From Streptomyces sp. NBC_00536 (GTDB taxonomy: Bacteria > Actinomycetota > Actinomycetes > Streptomycetales > Streptomycetaceae), in the NCBI RefSeq assembly GCF_036346295.1, contig NZ_CP107819.1:1984001-2048000 (forward strand): a stretch of 64,000 nt of DNA. Direction: 5' to 3'. Shown piece by piece: positions 33,557 to 42,975 of the stretch. The position numbers and the translations under genes are program-made. The notes beneath the pieces were generated by a model. That model did not search any database and was not told where the DNA came from. It saw only the letters and a list, made by a program, of their open reading frames with translations. Numbering within the stretch: the first letter of the stretch is position 1; every line of letters begins with the position of its first letter.

Positions 33557-33716
33557 CGGAGCAGCCGAGCAGTGGAGCGGCCGCGCGGAGGCACCGTAAG
33601 CGGGCCGGCGCGGGAGTGACCGGTTCCGTATTGCGCCGGGAGAGAAGGCCTTCCCCCTGCCGCGGCCTTCCCGCGAGGATGGACGCCTCCACACGACACG
33701 AAGCCGGGGGGCGGGC

Positions 33717-34874
33717 ATGGCGCAGCGAGAGGCCGCACTGCGGCTGGACGAACAGTGGGCGCGGATCCGGTCGGGCGCCGCACACGCGGAACCCGGGGAG
33801 CGCGAGCGGCTGCTGGCCGAGCTGATCTCCGTACTGCGGGAGCCCGCCCGCAGCGACCCCGAGTGCGCGGCCCGGCTCGGCCTGCGCCTGGGTGACCTGG
33901 CGGCCCGCCGGTTCGCGGACGGGGACCGGGCCGGGGCGCTGTCCGCCCTTGAAGAGGGGCTGCGGCACGCGCAGCAGGCCGCCGGGCACGCCCCCGAATA
34001 CGCCCGCTGGTACGCCCGCGGCCTGATCAACCAAGGGGTCTGGCTGGCCTGGCCGCTGAGCGACGGGGACCGGCTGCCCCGGCACCCGCTGGGCGCGGCG
34101 GCCGAGGAGGGTCCGAGCCCGATGGAGCGGGCGGCCGGGGAGCGCGCGCTGGACGTGACCCGCTCGGCGGTGGACGTCCTGGCCGGGCTGGACCCGCACG
34201 ATCCGGTCAACCAGCGGGGCCTGGCGCAGGCCAAGGTGTTCCTCGGGGACCGGCTCGCCGAGCTGGGGCTGGCCGAGGACTCGGTGGCGTGGGCGGTCGA
34301 CGCCGAGCGGGACTTCCGGCGGCTGCTCCAGGTGGGCCCGGGCCCGGAGGAGGCCCAGGAGGCCGAGGACGCCCTGGCGCACATCGAGCGGCAGCTGGAA
34401 CTGCGGCTGCGCTTCCTCGACTTCGAGTCCCTGGTGGGTCTGCGCGCGGACGGGCTGCTGCCCGAACGGCTGCTCCCCCAGGCCGTGGTGGCCGCCCGGA
34501 TCCAGGGGGTGCCGCCGGAGCGGATCGCGGCGGGGCTGCGGCTGGACGGGGACCGGGTGGCCGAGACGCTGGCCGCCCTGCCCTGGCTCGCGGTGTGGCG
34601 GTTCGACGTGCGGGGTGCTGACGGCCTGTGGAACGTACAGGGACATCCCTGGCACAGCTCCGCAGAAGTGACGAACCGGACGGCGGAGGAGGTGGCGCAG
34701 GAACTGTTCCGCGGCTTCACCGAGTCCCCGGACTACCCCGGCCCCGGCGCTCATTGGCGGATCCGGGTGTGGTGGCAGCAGGAAGGCGACCCGGCGGGGG
34801 CCCGGTTCCGACTGGTGATCGCGCCCGAGTCGCCAAGTGACGCGCCTGACACACCTGACGGCACCCCCTCGTGA
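33717..34874 (+). CDS. Conserved hypothetical protein (385 aa), TPR-like N-terminal half
   Basis: The first 235 residues are amphipathic helices of TPR-like character (G-D-R-A-G-A-L-S-A-L-E-E-G-L-R-H-A). Residues about 250-300 contain a repeated leucine-rich segment (V-A-A-R-I-Q-G-V-P-P-E-R-I-A-A-G-L). The C-terminal 90 residues are mixed, with W-N-V-Q-G-H-P-W-H and W-R-I-R-V-W-W-Q-Q. No signal peptide or catalytic motif is seen. It is an orphan between the ABC exporter and ctaA. Confidence 0.75.
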   Translation: MAQREAALRLDEQWARIRSGAAHAEPGERERLLAELISVLREPARSDPECAARLGLRLGDLAARRFADGDRAGALSALEEGLRHAQQAAGHAPEYARWYARGLINQGVWLAWPLSDGDRLPRHPLGAAAEEGPSPMERAAGERALDVTRSAVDVLAGLDPHDPVNQRGLAQAKVFLGDRLAELGLAEDSVAWAVDAERDFRRLLQVGPGPEEAQEAEDALAHIERQLELRLRFLDFESLVGLRADGLLPERLLPQAVVAARIQGVPPERIAAGLRLDGDRVAETLAALPWLAVWRFDVRGADGLWNVQGHPWHSSAEVTNRTAEEVAQELFRGFTESPDYPGPGAHWRIRVWWQQEGDPAGARFRLVIAPESPSDAPDTPDGTPS

Positions 34875-34908
34875 AAGTTTGCACAAGGCGCCGCCTACGA
34901 TAGGGGGC

Positions 34909-35871
34909 GTGTTCTCCCCCCTCGCTTATATCGCCAGCCGCTGGACGCCGTCACCGCGCACCGTCCAGCGGGCCGCGCTGACCGCGGTCCTGATGAGTGT
35001 GGTCATCGTCGTCACCGGCGGCGCGGTCCGCCTGACCGGCTCCGGGCTGGGCTGCGACACCTGGCCCAAGTGCACCGACGACAGCCTGTTCGCGACGCCG
35101 GCCCAGGGCTTCCACGGTGCGATCGAGTTCAGCAACCGCATGCTGACGTACGTCCTGTGCGCGGCCGTCGGCTGGGGCATCATCGCGGCCCGCTCGGCCG
35201 CGCCGTGGCGCCGGTCGCTGACGAAGCTCGGATGGCTGCAGTTCGCCATCGTGATGGGGAACGCGGTACTCGGCGGCATCACCGTGATGACGGGCCTCAA
35301 CCCCTACAGCGTGGCGGGCCACTTCCTGCTCGCCACCTCGCTGATCACCGTCACCACCGTCACCTGGCAGCGCACCCGCGAGGGCGACACGGCGCCGCGG
35401 CCGCGCGTTCCCGCGCCGGTGCGCAAGCTGTCATGGGCGATGCTCGCGGCGACGCTGGTGCTGATCGCGGCGGGCACGGTGGTCACCGGTACCGGTCCGC
35501 ACGCGGGGGACAGCAGCGACATCAAGCGGATGCCGTTCGACTGGTCCACCACCGCGCACGTGCACGCCGTCGCGGCCTGGCTCGTGTGCGCGCTGGCCGT
35601 CGCGATGTGGCTGGTGCTGCGGGTGGTGGACGCCCCGGACGACACCCGGGCGCGCGCCCGCGACCTGCTGATCGTGCTGCTCGCCCAGGGCGCCATCGGG
35701 TACGTCCAGTTCTTCACCAAGGTGCCGGAGGCCCTGGTCGCCGCCCACATGCTCGGCTCCTGCCTGGTGTGGATCGCCGTCCTGCGGGTCGCCCTGAGCC
35801 TGCGCGAACGCCCCGCCGAGCGGGCGGAGATCCCGTCCCAGCCGGACCCGGCGCTCTCGGCTGCGGTCTGA
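34909..35871 (+). CDS. ctaA: Heme A synthase (COX15/CtaA)
   Basis: The 320-residue protein has eight membrane helices and the conserved histidines expected for heme binding (F-H-G-A-I-E-F-S-N-R, V-A-G-H-F-L-L-A, T-A-H-V-H-A-V-A-A-W, V-A-A-H-M-L-G-S). The early G-L-G-C-D-T-W-P-K-C pair of cysteines is typical of the actinobacterial/Bacillus type. It oxidises heme O to heme A for cytochrome aa3 oxidase. GTG 34909 (V-F-S-P-L-A-Y) has an AGGGGG site just before it, which favours it over the upstream ATG. ctaB, the preceding step, lies about 2.6 kb downstream on the other strand. Confidence 0.92.
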   Translation: MFSPLAYIASRWTPSPRTVQRAALTAVLMSVVIVVTGGAVRLTGSGLGCDTWPKCTDDSLFATPAQGFHGAIEFSNRMLTYVLCAAVGWGIIAARSAAPWRRSLTKLGWLQFAIVMGNAVLGGITVMTGLNPYSVAGHFLLATSLITVTTVTWQRTREGDTAPRPRVPAPVRKLSWAMLAATLVLIAAGTVVTGTGPHAGDSSDIKRMPFDWSTTAHVHAVAAWLVCALAVAMWLVLRVVDAPDDTRARARDLLIVLLAQGAIGYVQFFTKVPEALVAAHMLGSCLVWIAVLRVALSLRERPAERAEIPSQPDPALSAAV

Positions 35872-35875
35872 CGGG

Positions 35876-37012
35876 CTAAGGCTCGTCCAGCCGGTAGACG
35901 CGGCGGGCGTTGCCCGCCGCGAGCAGGGCCGCCACCCGCTCCGCGTCCCGCCAGGACCAGGCCCCGTCGGCGACCCAGCCGCCCAGCACCCGGCCCAGCG
36001 CCTCCCGGAACACCCTGGCCGCGACCACGTGCAGCTCCGGCAGCTCGTGGCCGCCGCTGGAGAACAGCAGCTTGCCGAACGGTGCCAGTTCCAGCAGTTC
36101 CGCCAGCACCGCGTCGGCGCGCGCCCCGGTCCGGGCGAGGGCCGGGCCGAGGTCGGCGTACACGTGCGGGAAGGCGGCCGCCAGCTGCGCGGCCTGCCGG
36201 TGGTACGGGTACCCGTGCAGCAGGACCAGGTCGCCGCCCACGCCCGCCGTCGCCCGGACGAAGTCCGTCAGCAGGGCCGGATCGCCCCGGTCCGGCCGCT
36301 CCCGCGGGTCCCCCGCGCCGGTGTGCAGCTGGAGCGGCAGCCCCGACTCGACGGCGCTCCACAGCAGGTGCCGTACGAGTACGGGGTCCCGCACCGGCCC
36401 GCCCTTGGCCCGCCGGGCCAGCCACCGCGCCGCCGCGTCGCGCACCTCGTCGGGGCCGGGGGGCGCGGGCGCGAACGCCAGCACCGCGCCGTAACCGGCC
36501 CCCGCGCCGGTGCCCTCGCCCGCGCCCGCGGTGAAGGCCACGGCTCCGGCGGCCGCGTGCTGGACCGCCTCGGCGAGGTTGGCGAGGAACCCCTCGGCGG
36601 TGCCGGAAGTGTCGGCGACGTTCTCGGCCAGTAACTCCAGCCGGACGCTCTCGTACGCCTCGGCGTCCCCGGCCAGCGCGAGTTCCTTGGGGCCGGTCAG
36701 GTCCCCCGGCGCGCCGGTGTCGACGAGGTAGGTACCGGTCCCCGCACCGCGGAGCAGCCGCCGCCCCGACTCCACGACGCCCAGCTCGCGGCGCCGGGCC
36801 AGGTAGTGGGCGGGCGGACAGTGCGGCTCCAGCCCGAGCAGCGGCGGGCACCAGCGGCGCACGGCGAATCCGGCCTGCGTGTCGAAGAAGGTGGTCCCGG
36901 CGGCGGCCGGCCCCACCGACCGGCCCAGCCGGGCCTCGAAGGTGCCGAGGCCGAGCTCCGTACGGAGCACTCCGTGGCAGTACTGGTCCACCAGGGGCGG
37001 CGTTTCGATCAT
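35876..37012 (-). CDS. Amidohydrolase-family protein (FluG N-terminal/amidohydrolase_2-like)
   Basis: The 378-residue protein starts at ATG 37012 (MIETPPLVDQYCHGV). Its D-Q-Y-C-H-G segment takes the place of the usual amidohydrolase H-x-H motif, and L-Q-L-H-T-G-A-G-D-P and L-L-H-G-Y-P-Y fit later metal-ligand strands of a TIM-barrel hydrolase. The first metal motif is degenerate, so activity is uncertain. The C-terminus (A-G-N-A-R-R-V-Y-R-L) is that of the amidohydrolase_2 family. It converges with ctaA, the stops being only four bases apart. Confidence 0.75.
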   Translation of the reverse strand: MIETPPLVDQYCHGVLRTELGLGTFEARLGRSVGPAAAGTTFFDTQAGFAVRRWCPPLLGLEPHCPPAHYLARRRELGVVESGRRLLRGAGTGTYLVDTGAPGDLTGPKELALAGDAEAYESVRLELLAENVADTSGTAEGFLANLAEAVQHAAAGAVAFTAGAGEGTGAGAGYGAVLAFAPAPPGPDEVRDAAARWLARRAKGGPVRDPVLVRHLLWSAVESGLPLQLHTGAGDPRERPDRGDPALLTDFVRATAGVGGDLVLLHGYPYHRQAAQLAAAFPHVYADLGPALARTGARADAVLAELLELAPFGKLLFSSGGHELPELHVVAARVFREALGRVLGGWVADGAWSWRDAERVAALLAAGNARRVYRLDEP

Positions 37013-37136
37013 CCGGGCATCCCGTTGCGGACGTGGGCGAACGTGTGGGTGCGCTTCCACATGTCCTAACGGGTGAGCGGGGTGTGAGGTGTTGCTCGCG
37101 CTGTTGACCGAGCAGTCCGCCCCGCCCTCCGGGGGC

Positions 37137-37160
37137 GCCTCAAACGCCGGCGAGGCTTGA
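37137..37160 (-). repeat. Copy of the GCCGGCGTTTGAGGC dispersed repeat
   Basis: Minus-strand copy of the intergenic core also found at 19941-19962 and 60798-60912. It ends just before the large palindrome. Confidence 0.75.
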
Positions 37161-37219
37161 GGGGTGCCCCCGCACCCGGGGTCGGTGGGGTGTCAGGGCG
37201 GTGGCGCCGGCCCCCTACG

Positions 37220-37439
37220 GAGTGTCTCCTCGGCTCGCGGAACTCGGCGGGTCGGAGAAGCGCAGCTGTGCTGTCCGCTCGTCCTGCGGGGACCCTCCTT
37301 CGCGGCCCGACCCCACCGCCCTGACGCCGCGGCGGGTCGTGGCCGGGACGGGGACACGCAGGAGTGTCCCCGCAGGACGAGCGGTCACCACCGGACGCAC
37401 TGTCCGACCGGCCCGCGCCCGCGAGCCGAGGAGACACTC
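37220..37439. repeat. 220-bp imperfect palindrome centred at 37329/37330
   Basis: The outer arms 37220-37239 and 37420-37439 are perfect 20-bp inverted copies (GAGTGTCTCCTCGGC...). The inner arms 37275-37293 and 37366-37384 are perfect 19-bp inverted copies (CCGCTCGTCCTGCGG...). Both pairs share the same centre, and the sequence between arms shows weaker inverted similarity. Near the centre a further GGCCCGACCC-like dyad is visible. Confidence 0.85.
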
Positions 37440-37509
37440 GTGCGGGGCACCGGCACGGACACGGCCCGCCCACCCGACCCCGAGTACGCCCCCCCCGGGA
37501 GTGGCGCGG

Positions 37510-38475
37510 CTACCCAGCCGCCGGGCCAGTCCCCTCATCGGACTCCACGACAGCCTCCGGCTTGGGCTCAGCAGCCGGGGTGGCGGGCTCAGCCTCAGCA
37601 GCGGCCACGGCCTCCACCTCCGCCACGGCAGCGGCGGGCTTCGCCGCAACGGGGGCGGGGGCGTCAGCCTCCGGCTTCGGGGCCGCGGCCGCGGGCTTCG
37701 CCTCAACGGCGGAAGGGGCGGCAGCCTCCGGCTTCGCCTCAGCAGCGGCGGGCTTCGCCTCAGCAGAGGCAGCGGCAGCGGCCTCCGGCGCCGCAGGCGC
37801 AGCCGCGGCGGCGGGCTTAGCCGCAACGGAGGCCGGGGCGGCAGCCTCCGGCTTCGCCGCGGGCTCGGCAGCAGCCACCGGCTTCGCCTCAGCGGCGGCG
37901 GGAGCGGCAGCCTCCGCCTTCGCCACGGCAGCGGCGGGCTTCGCCTCAGCAGAGGCAGCGGCCTCCGCAGGCGCAGCCGCGGCGGGCTTCGCCGCAACGG
38001 GGGCCGGGGCGGCAGCCTCCGGCTTCGCCGCGGGCTTGGCGGCAGCCACCGGCTTCGGTGCGGGCTCGGCGGCAGCCACCGGCTCCGGTGCCGCCACCGG
38101 CTCAGGCTCCGGCTCGGCGACAGCCACAGCGGCAAGCGGAGGGTTCGCCGGGCCGCCCACTTGGATGCCCGCCATCCGGGTCCACTCGTACGGGCCGGTC
38201 CGTACCTTCGCCGCCATCTCGCCGTCGAAGGCCTCGTGGAGCGTCAGGCCCGCCTTCGCCGCCGCGAGCTGCGCGACCTCGTACGCCGGGGCCACCAGGT
38301 CGCCCCAGCCGCCGTCGGCGCCGACGAGCACGATCCGGGTGCCCGCCTGCCCGATGTACGCGAGCTGGCCCTCGGCGCCGCCGTGCAACTTGGCGAAGGC
38401 GTCGATCTGCTTGGCCAGCTTCGCCGCGGTGCGGTCCTGCTTCTTGTCGGGAGTGACTGCTGCGGTTTCTGCCAT
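37510..38475 (-). CDS. Conserved N-terminal domain protein with long Ala/Pro/Lys/Glu-rich tail
   Basis: The 321-residue protein has a folded-looking first 105 residues (Q-L-A-Y-I-G-Q-A-G-T-R-I-V-L-V-G-A-D-G-G-W-G then P-Y-E-W-T-R-M-A-G-I). About 210 residues of low-complexity A-A-P-A-P-V-A-A-K-P-A-A-type repeats follow. ATG 38475 is chosen because a TAGCAT -10 box (38483-38488) places transcription start at it, so it is probably leaderless; ATG 38484 would add three residues. There is no signal peptide, so the tail is probably cytoplasmic. Function unknown. Confidence 0.75.
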   Translation of the reverse strand: MAETAAVTPDKKQDRTAAKLAKQIDAFAKLHGGAEGQLAYIGQAGTRIVLVGADGGWGDLVAPAYEVAQLAAAKAGLTLHEAFDGEMAAKVRTGPYEWTRMAGIQVGGPANPPLAAVAVAEPEPEPVAAPEPVAAAEPAPKPVAAAKPAAKPEAAAPAPVAAKPAAAAPAEAAASAEAKPAAAVAKAEAAAPAAAEAKPVAAAEPAAKPEAAAPASVAAKPAAAAAPAAPEAAAAASAEAKPAAAEAKPEAAAPSAVEAKPAAAAPKPEADAPAPVAAKPAAAVAEVEAVAAAEAEPATPAAEPKPEAVVESDEGTGPAAG

Positions 38476-38499
38476 GGACGGCATGCTACCGGCGAGTAA

Positions 38500-39441
38500 T
38501 CAGCGGAGGAAGGGATCCACGGCGACCGCCACGAACAACAAGGACACATAGGTGATCGACCAGTGGAACAGCCGCATCTCCTTGAGCTTCGCGCCCGTCA
38601 CCCCGGACTTGGCCCGGGCGTGCAGCGCGTGCGCCTCCCACAGCCACCAGCCACCGGCCAGCAGCGCCACCGAGGTGTAGAACCACCCCGTGTAGCCCAG
38701 CGGGGTCAGCAGCAGCGAGACCGCCACCATCACCCAGCTGTAGAGGACGATCTGCCGCGCCACGACCCGGTTGCCCGCGACCACCGGCAGCATCGGCACG
38801 CCGACCCGCGCGTAGTCGTCCTTCACCTTCATCGACAGCGGCCAGTAGTGCGGCGGCGTCCAGAAGAAGATGACGAGGAAGAGGATGACCGCGGCCCAGG
38901 AGACCTCGTTCTTGACCGCCGACCAGCCGATGAGCACCGGCATGCAGCCCGCGATCCCGCCCCACACGATGTTCTGCGAGGTGCGCCGCTTCAGCAGCAT
39001 CGTGTAGACCACGACGTAGAAGAGGAGCGCGCCGAGCGAGAGCGCGGCGGACAGCCAGTTGACGAGCAGCCCGAAGAAGAGGGTGGAGACCACCCCGAGC
39101 GAGATGCCGAAGACCAGGCATTCGCGCGGGCTGACCATGCCGGTCACCAGCGGGCGCTGCGAGGTCCGGTCCATCAGCGCGTCGATGTCGCGGTCGATGT
39201 ACATGTTCAGCGCGTTCGCGCCGCCCGCGGACAGGTAACCGCCGAAGCAGGTCACGAGGACCAGCCACAAAGACGGCACGCCCTGCTCGGCGAGGAACAT
39301 CACCGGCACGGTCGTGATGAGCAGCAGCTCGATGATCCGCGGCTTCGTCAACGCCACGAAGGCCATGGCCCGGGCCCCGAACGGCCGGTGACCGGAAGGG
39401 GTACCGAGCACCCCCGCTGGACGGGATTCGACGGCCGTCAC
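38500..39441 (-). CDS. ctaB: Protoheme IX farnesyltransferase (heme O synthase)
   Basis: The 313-residue UbiA-family prenyltransferase has the first aspartate motif [15 protein letters not shown] and the second region [14 protein letters not shown]. It has about eight to nine membrane helices. It attaches farnesyl to protoheme, making heme O for CtaA. I chose GTG 39441 ([10 protein letters not shown]) because AGGGG lies six bases upstream and this N-terminus resembles other Streptomyces CtaB; the much longer open frame upstream is antisense to tkt. It is divergent from the pentose-phosphate operon across a 285-base gap. Confidence 0.95.
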   Translation of the reverse strand: MTAVESRPAGVLGTPSGHRPFGARAMAFVALTKPRIIELLLITTVPVMFLAEQGVPSLWLVLVTCFGGYLSAGGANALNMYIDRDIDALMDRTSQRPLVTGMVSPRECLVFGISLGVVSTLFFGLLVNWLSAALSLGALLFYVVVYTMLLKRRTSQNIVWGGIAGCMPVLIGWSAVKNEVSWAAVILFLVIFFWTPPHYWPLSMKVKDDYARVGVPMLPVVAGNRVVARQIVLYSWVMVAVSLLLTPLGYTGWFYTSVALLAGGWWLWEAHALHARAKSGVTGAKLKEMRLFHWSITYVSLLFVAVAVDPFLR

Positions 39442-39726
39442 GCACACCCCTGACAGAGACTCCCAGCAAGCTCCGGGCATGAAGGCCCGGTAAAGACTTG
39501 CGCGTACCACGCCACTGTAGACGTTGCCCTTGTGTCGCCCCGCGCGGGGGTCGCCCCGTGTTGGGCCGATCGCGCCGAGCGCCGGGCGGTGAACCGGACG
39601 TGGCAAGGTGGTGACGGGCTGGAGGCACTCGAATAGCTGCACGCCCTGTCGAGGGTAGGCTCGGAATCGCGCCGGTGCACGGTACGTCACCGGGATTCGA
39701 CATGTGGAGAGGAGCCCTGACCCACG

Positions 39727-41817
39727 GTGAGCACCAAGCCGACGACCACAGAGCTCGAGTGGACCGAACTGGACCAGCGCGCCGTTGACACGGCCCGCAT
39801 TCTCGCCGCCGACGCGGTGCAGAAGGTCGGAAACGGCCACCCCGGTACGGCCATGAGCCTGGCCCCCGCCGCGTACACCCTTTTCCAGAAGGTGATGCGG
39901 CACGACCCGTCGGACCCCGAATGGGTCGGCCGGGACCGTTTCGTGCTCTCCGCGGGGCACTCGTCCCTCACCCTGTACACCCAGCTCTACCTGGGCGGTT
40001 TCGGCCTGGAGCTGGACGACCTCAAGGCGTTCCGCACCTGGGGTTCCAAGACCCCCGGTCACCCCGAGTACGGGCACACCGCGGGCGTCGAGACCACGAC
40101 CGGCCCGCTGGGCCAGGGCGTGGCGAACGCCGTGGGCATGGCCATGTCGGCCCGCTACGAGCGCGGCCTGTTCGACCCGGAGGCCGCCACGGGCACCTCC
40201 CCGTTCGACCACATGATCTACGCGATCGCGGGCGACGGCTGCCTCCAGGAGGGCATCTCCCACGAGGCGTCCGCGCTGGCCGGCCACCAGAAGCTCGGCA
40301 ACCTCGTCCTGCTGTGGGACGACAACCACATCTCCATCGAGGGCGACACGGAGACGGCCGTCTCCGAGGACACCATCGCGCGCTACGAGGCGTACGGCTG
40401 GCACGTCCAGCGCGTCGCCCAGCAGGCGAACGGCGACCTCGACCCGAAGGCCCTGTACGCCGCCCTGGAGGCCGCCAAGGCCGAGACGGAGCGCCCGTCC
40501 TTCATCGCCGCCCGCTCGATCATCGCCTGGCCCGCGCCGCACGCGCAGGGCACCGAGGCCTCGCACGGCTCGGCCCTCGGCGACGACGAGATCGCGGCCA
40601 CCAAGGCGGTCCTCGGCTTCGACCCGGCGCAGACCTTCGAGGTGTCGGACGCGGTCATCACGCACACCCGCAAGGCGCTGGACCGCGGCCGCGAGGCCAA
40701 GGCCGCGTGGGAGAAGGACTTCTCCGCCTGGCGCACCGCCAACCCGGAGCGCGCCGCCGAGTTCGACCGGATCCAGGCCAACGAGCTGCCCGCCGGCTGG
40801 GAAGAGCAGATCCCGGTCTTCGAGCCCGGCAAGGGCGTCGCCACCCGCGCCGCCTCCGGCAAGGTGCTCGCGGCGCTCGGCGCGGTCATCCCCGAGCTGT
40901 GGGGCGGCTCCGCCGACCTCGCGGGCTCGAACAACACCACCATCGACAAGGACTCCTCGTTCCTGCCGGTGGGCAACCCGCTGCCGGAGGCCGACCCGTA
41001 CGGCCGCACCATCCACTTCGGCATCCGTGAGCACGCCATGGCCGCGGCCATGAACGGCATCACCCTGCACGGCCACACGCGCGTCTACGGCGGCACCTTC
41101 CTGGTGTTCTCCGACTACATGCGCAACGCCGTGCGCCTGTCCGCGCTGATGCACCTGCCGGTGACGTACGTGTGGACGCACGACTCCATCGGTCTCGGCG
41201 AGGACGGTCCGACGCACCAGCCGGTCGAGCACGTCGCCTCGCTGCGCGCCATCCCGGGCCTGAACGTGGTCCGTCCGGCCGACGCGAACGAGACGGCCAT
41301 CGCCTGGCGCGAGATCCTGCGCCGCCACACCAAGGTGTTCGGCAAGGGCGCGCCGCACGGTCTGGCGCTGACCCGCCAGGGCGTGCCGACCTACGAGCGC
41401 AACGAGGACGCCGCCAAGGGCGGGTACGTGCTCTTCGAGGCCGAAGGGGGCGACGCGCAGGTGGTCCTCATCGGCACCGGTTCCGAGGTCCAGCTCGCCG
41501 TCGCCGCGCGCGAGGCGCTGCAGGCCGAGGGCGTCCCGGCCCGCGTGGTCTCGATGCCGTCCGTCGAGTGGTTCGAGGAGCAGGACCAGGAGTACAAGGA
41601 CAGCGTCCTGCCGCCGTCGGTGAAGGCGCGCGTCGCCGTCGAGGCGGGCATCGGCCTGACCTGGCACCGTTACGTGGGCGACGCGGGCCGGATCGTCTCG
41701 CTGGAGCACTTCGGTGCCTCGGCCGACGCGAAGGTGCTGTTCCGCGAGTTCGGCTTCACCCCGGAGGCCGTGACCGCGGCCGCGAAGGACTCGCTCGCCG
41801 CTGCCGCCGCGCGCTGA
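39727..41817 (+). CDS. tkt: Transketolase
   Basis: The 696-residue thiamine-diphosphate enzyme has [11 protein letters not shown] at the N-terminus (substrate histidine), the TPP motif G-D-G-C-L-Q-E-G with D-D-N-H-I-S-I, and [12 protein letters not shown] carrying the catalytic glutamate. The C-terminal transketolase domain is complete. It moves two-carbon units between sugars in the pentose-phosphate cycle. GTG 39727 starts the operon. A TAGGCT hexamer at 39656-39661 is a possible -10 box in the gap shared with ctaB. Confidence 0.97.
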   Translation: MSTKPTTTELEWTELDQRAVDTARILAADAVQKVGNGHPGTAMSLAPAAYTLFQKVMRHDPSDPEWVGRDRFVLSAGHSSLTLYTQLYLGGFGLELDDLKAFRTWGSKTPGHPEYGHTAGVETTTGPLGQGVANAVGMAMSARYERGLFDPEAATGTSPFDHMIYAIAGDGCLQEGISHEASALAGHQKLGNLVLLWDDNHISIEGDTETAVSEDTIARYEAYGWHVQRVAQQANGDLDPKALYAALEAAKAETERPSFIAARSIIAWPAPHAQGTEASHGSALGDDEIAATKAVLGFDPAQTFEVSDAVITHTRKALDRGREAKAAWEKDFSAWRTANPERAAEFDRIQANELPAGWEEQIPVFEPGKGVATRAASGKVLAALGAVIPELWGGSADLAGSNNTTIDKDSSFLPVGNPLPEADPYGRTIHFGIREHAMAAAMNGITLHGHTRVYGGTFLVFSDYMRNAVRLSALMHLPVTYVWTHDSIGLGEDGPTHQPVEHVASLRAIPGLNVVRPADANETAIAWREILRRHTKVFGKGAPHGLALTRQGVPTYERNEDAAKGGYVLFEAEGGDAQVVLIGTGSEVQLAVAAREALQAEGVPARVVSMPSVEWFEEQDQEYKDSVLPPSVKARVAVEAGIGLTWHRYVGDAGRIVSLEHFGASADAKVLFREFGFTPEAVTAAAKDSLAAAAAR

Positions 41818-41851
41818 CGCCCGTACAACACAAGTAGGAGATGCAATTCCC

Positions 41852-42970
41852 ATGACAGACGCACTCAAGCGCCTCTCCGACGAGGGCGTGGCGATCTGGC
41901 TGGACGACCTGTCCCGCAAGCGCATCACGTCCGGCAACCTGGCGGAACTGATCGACCAGCAGCACGTGGTCGGTGTCACCACCAACCCGTCGATCTTCCA
42001 GAAGGCGATCAGCAGCGGTGACGGTTACGAGCAGCAGCTCGCCGACCTCGCCGCCCGCAAGGTCACCGTCGACGAGGCCATCCGCATGATCACGACGGCG
42101 GACGTCCGTGACGCCGCCGACATCCTGCGTCCGGTCTACGACTCCACCGAGGGCCAGGACGGCCGCGTGTCGATCGAGGTCGACCCGCGTCTGGCGCACG
42201 AGACCACGGCGACCATCGCCGAGGCCAAGCAGCTCGCCTGGCTGGTGGACCGTCCGAACACGCTCATCAAGATCCCGGCGACCAAGGCCGGCCTGCCGGC
42301 GATCACCGAGGTCATCGGCAAGGGCATCAGCGTCAACGTCACGCTGATCTTCTCGCTGGAGCGCTACCGCGAGGTCATGGACGCCTACCTGGCGGGCCTG
42401 GAGAAGGCGAAGGCCGCCGGCCTGGACCTGTCCAAGATCCACTCGGTCGCCTCCTTCTTCGTGTCCCGCGTGGACTCGGAGATCGACAAGCGCCTCGACG
42501 GCATCGGCACCGACGAGGCCAAGGCCCTCAAGGGCAAGGCGGCGCTCGCGAACGCCCGTCTGGCCTACGAGGCCTACGAAGAGGTGTTCGGCACCGAGCG
42601 CTGGGCGGCCCTGGACAAGGCGCAGGCCAACAAGCAGCGTCCGCTGTGGGCCTCGACCGGCGTCAAGGACCCGGCGTACAAGGACACCCTGTACGTGGTG
42701 GACCTGGTCGCCCCCGGCACGGTGAACACCATGCCGGAGGCCACCATGGAGGCCACCGCCGACCACGGCGAGGTCACCGGCGACACCATTCGCGGCACCT
42801 ACGGCCAGGCTCGTGCCGAGCTGGACGCGGTCGCGAAGCTGGGCATCTCGTACGACGATGTGGTGCAGCTGCTGGAGGACGAAGGCGTCGAGAAGTTCGA
42901 GGCGTCCTGGAACGACCTGCTGAAGTCCACCGAGGCGGAGCTTGAGCGCCTCGCCCCCACGGAGGCCTGA
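41852..42970 (+). CDS. tal: Transaldolase
   Basis: The 372-residue transaldolase of the long actinobacterial type has G-V-T-T-N-P-S-I-F at residues 41-49 and the Schiff-base lysine K140 in L-I-K-I-P-A-T. It transfers dihydroxyacetone units between sedoheptulose 7-phosphate and glyceraldehyde 3-phosphate. AGTAGGAG lies before the ATG, 34 bases after tkt. Confidence 0.97.
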   Translation: MTDALKRLSDEGVAIWLDDLSRKRITSGNLAELIDQQHVVGVTTNPSIFQKAISSGDGYEQQLADLAARKVTVDEAIRMITTADVRDAADILRPVYDSTEGQDGRVSIEVDPRLAHETTATIAEAKQLAWLVDRPNTLIKIPATKAGLPAITEVIGKGISVNVTLIFSLERYREVMDAYLAGLEKAKAAGLDLSKIHSVASFFVSRVDSEIDKRLDGIGTDEAKALKGKAALANARLAYEAYEEVFGTERWAALDKAQANKQRPLWASTGVKDPAYKDTLYVVDLVAPGTVNTMPEATMEATADHGEVTGDTIRGTYGQARAELDAVAKLGISYDDVVQLLEDEGVEKFEASWNDLLKSTEAELERLAPTEA

Positions 42971-42975
42971 GAATT

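Larger units (their letters stand above)
37013..37509. other. Non-coding gap with a dispersed repeat and a large palindrome
   Basis: This roughly 500-base gap between two minus-strand genes has no convincing gene. It holds one dispersed repeat copy (37137-37160) and then the large imperfect palindrome described separately. Open frames through it occur on both strands with nearly the same peptide composition, as expected from symmetry. Confidence 0.7.

Noticed and set aside
37066..37473. Long open frames on both strands between the amidohydrolase and the Ala/Pro-rich gene
   Set aside because: They lie in a palindrome, so both strands give similar Arg/Ser/Pro-rich peptides; no start signal or domain is seen.
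38500..41985. A minus-strand open frame of 1161 codons crossing tkt and ctaB
   Set aside because: Only its last 313 codons (ctaB) are protein-like; the rest is antisense to transketolase and rich in Arg/Gly/Val, a shadow of high-GC coding DNA.
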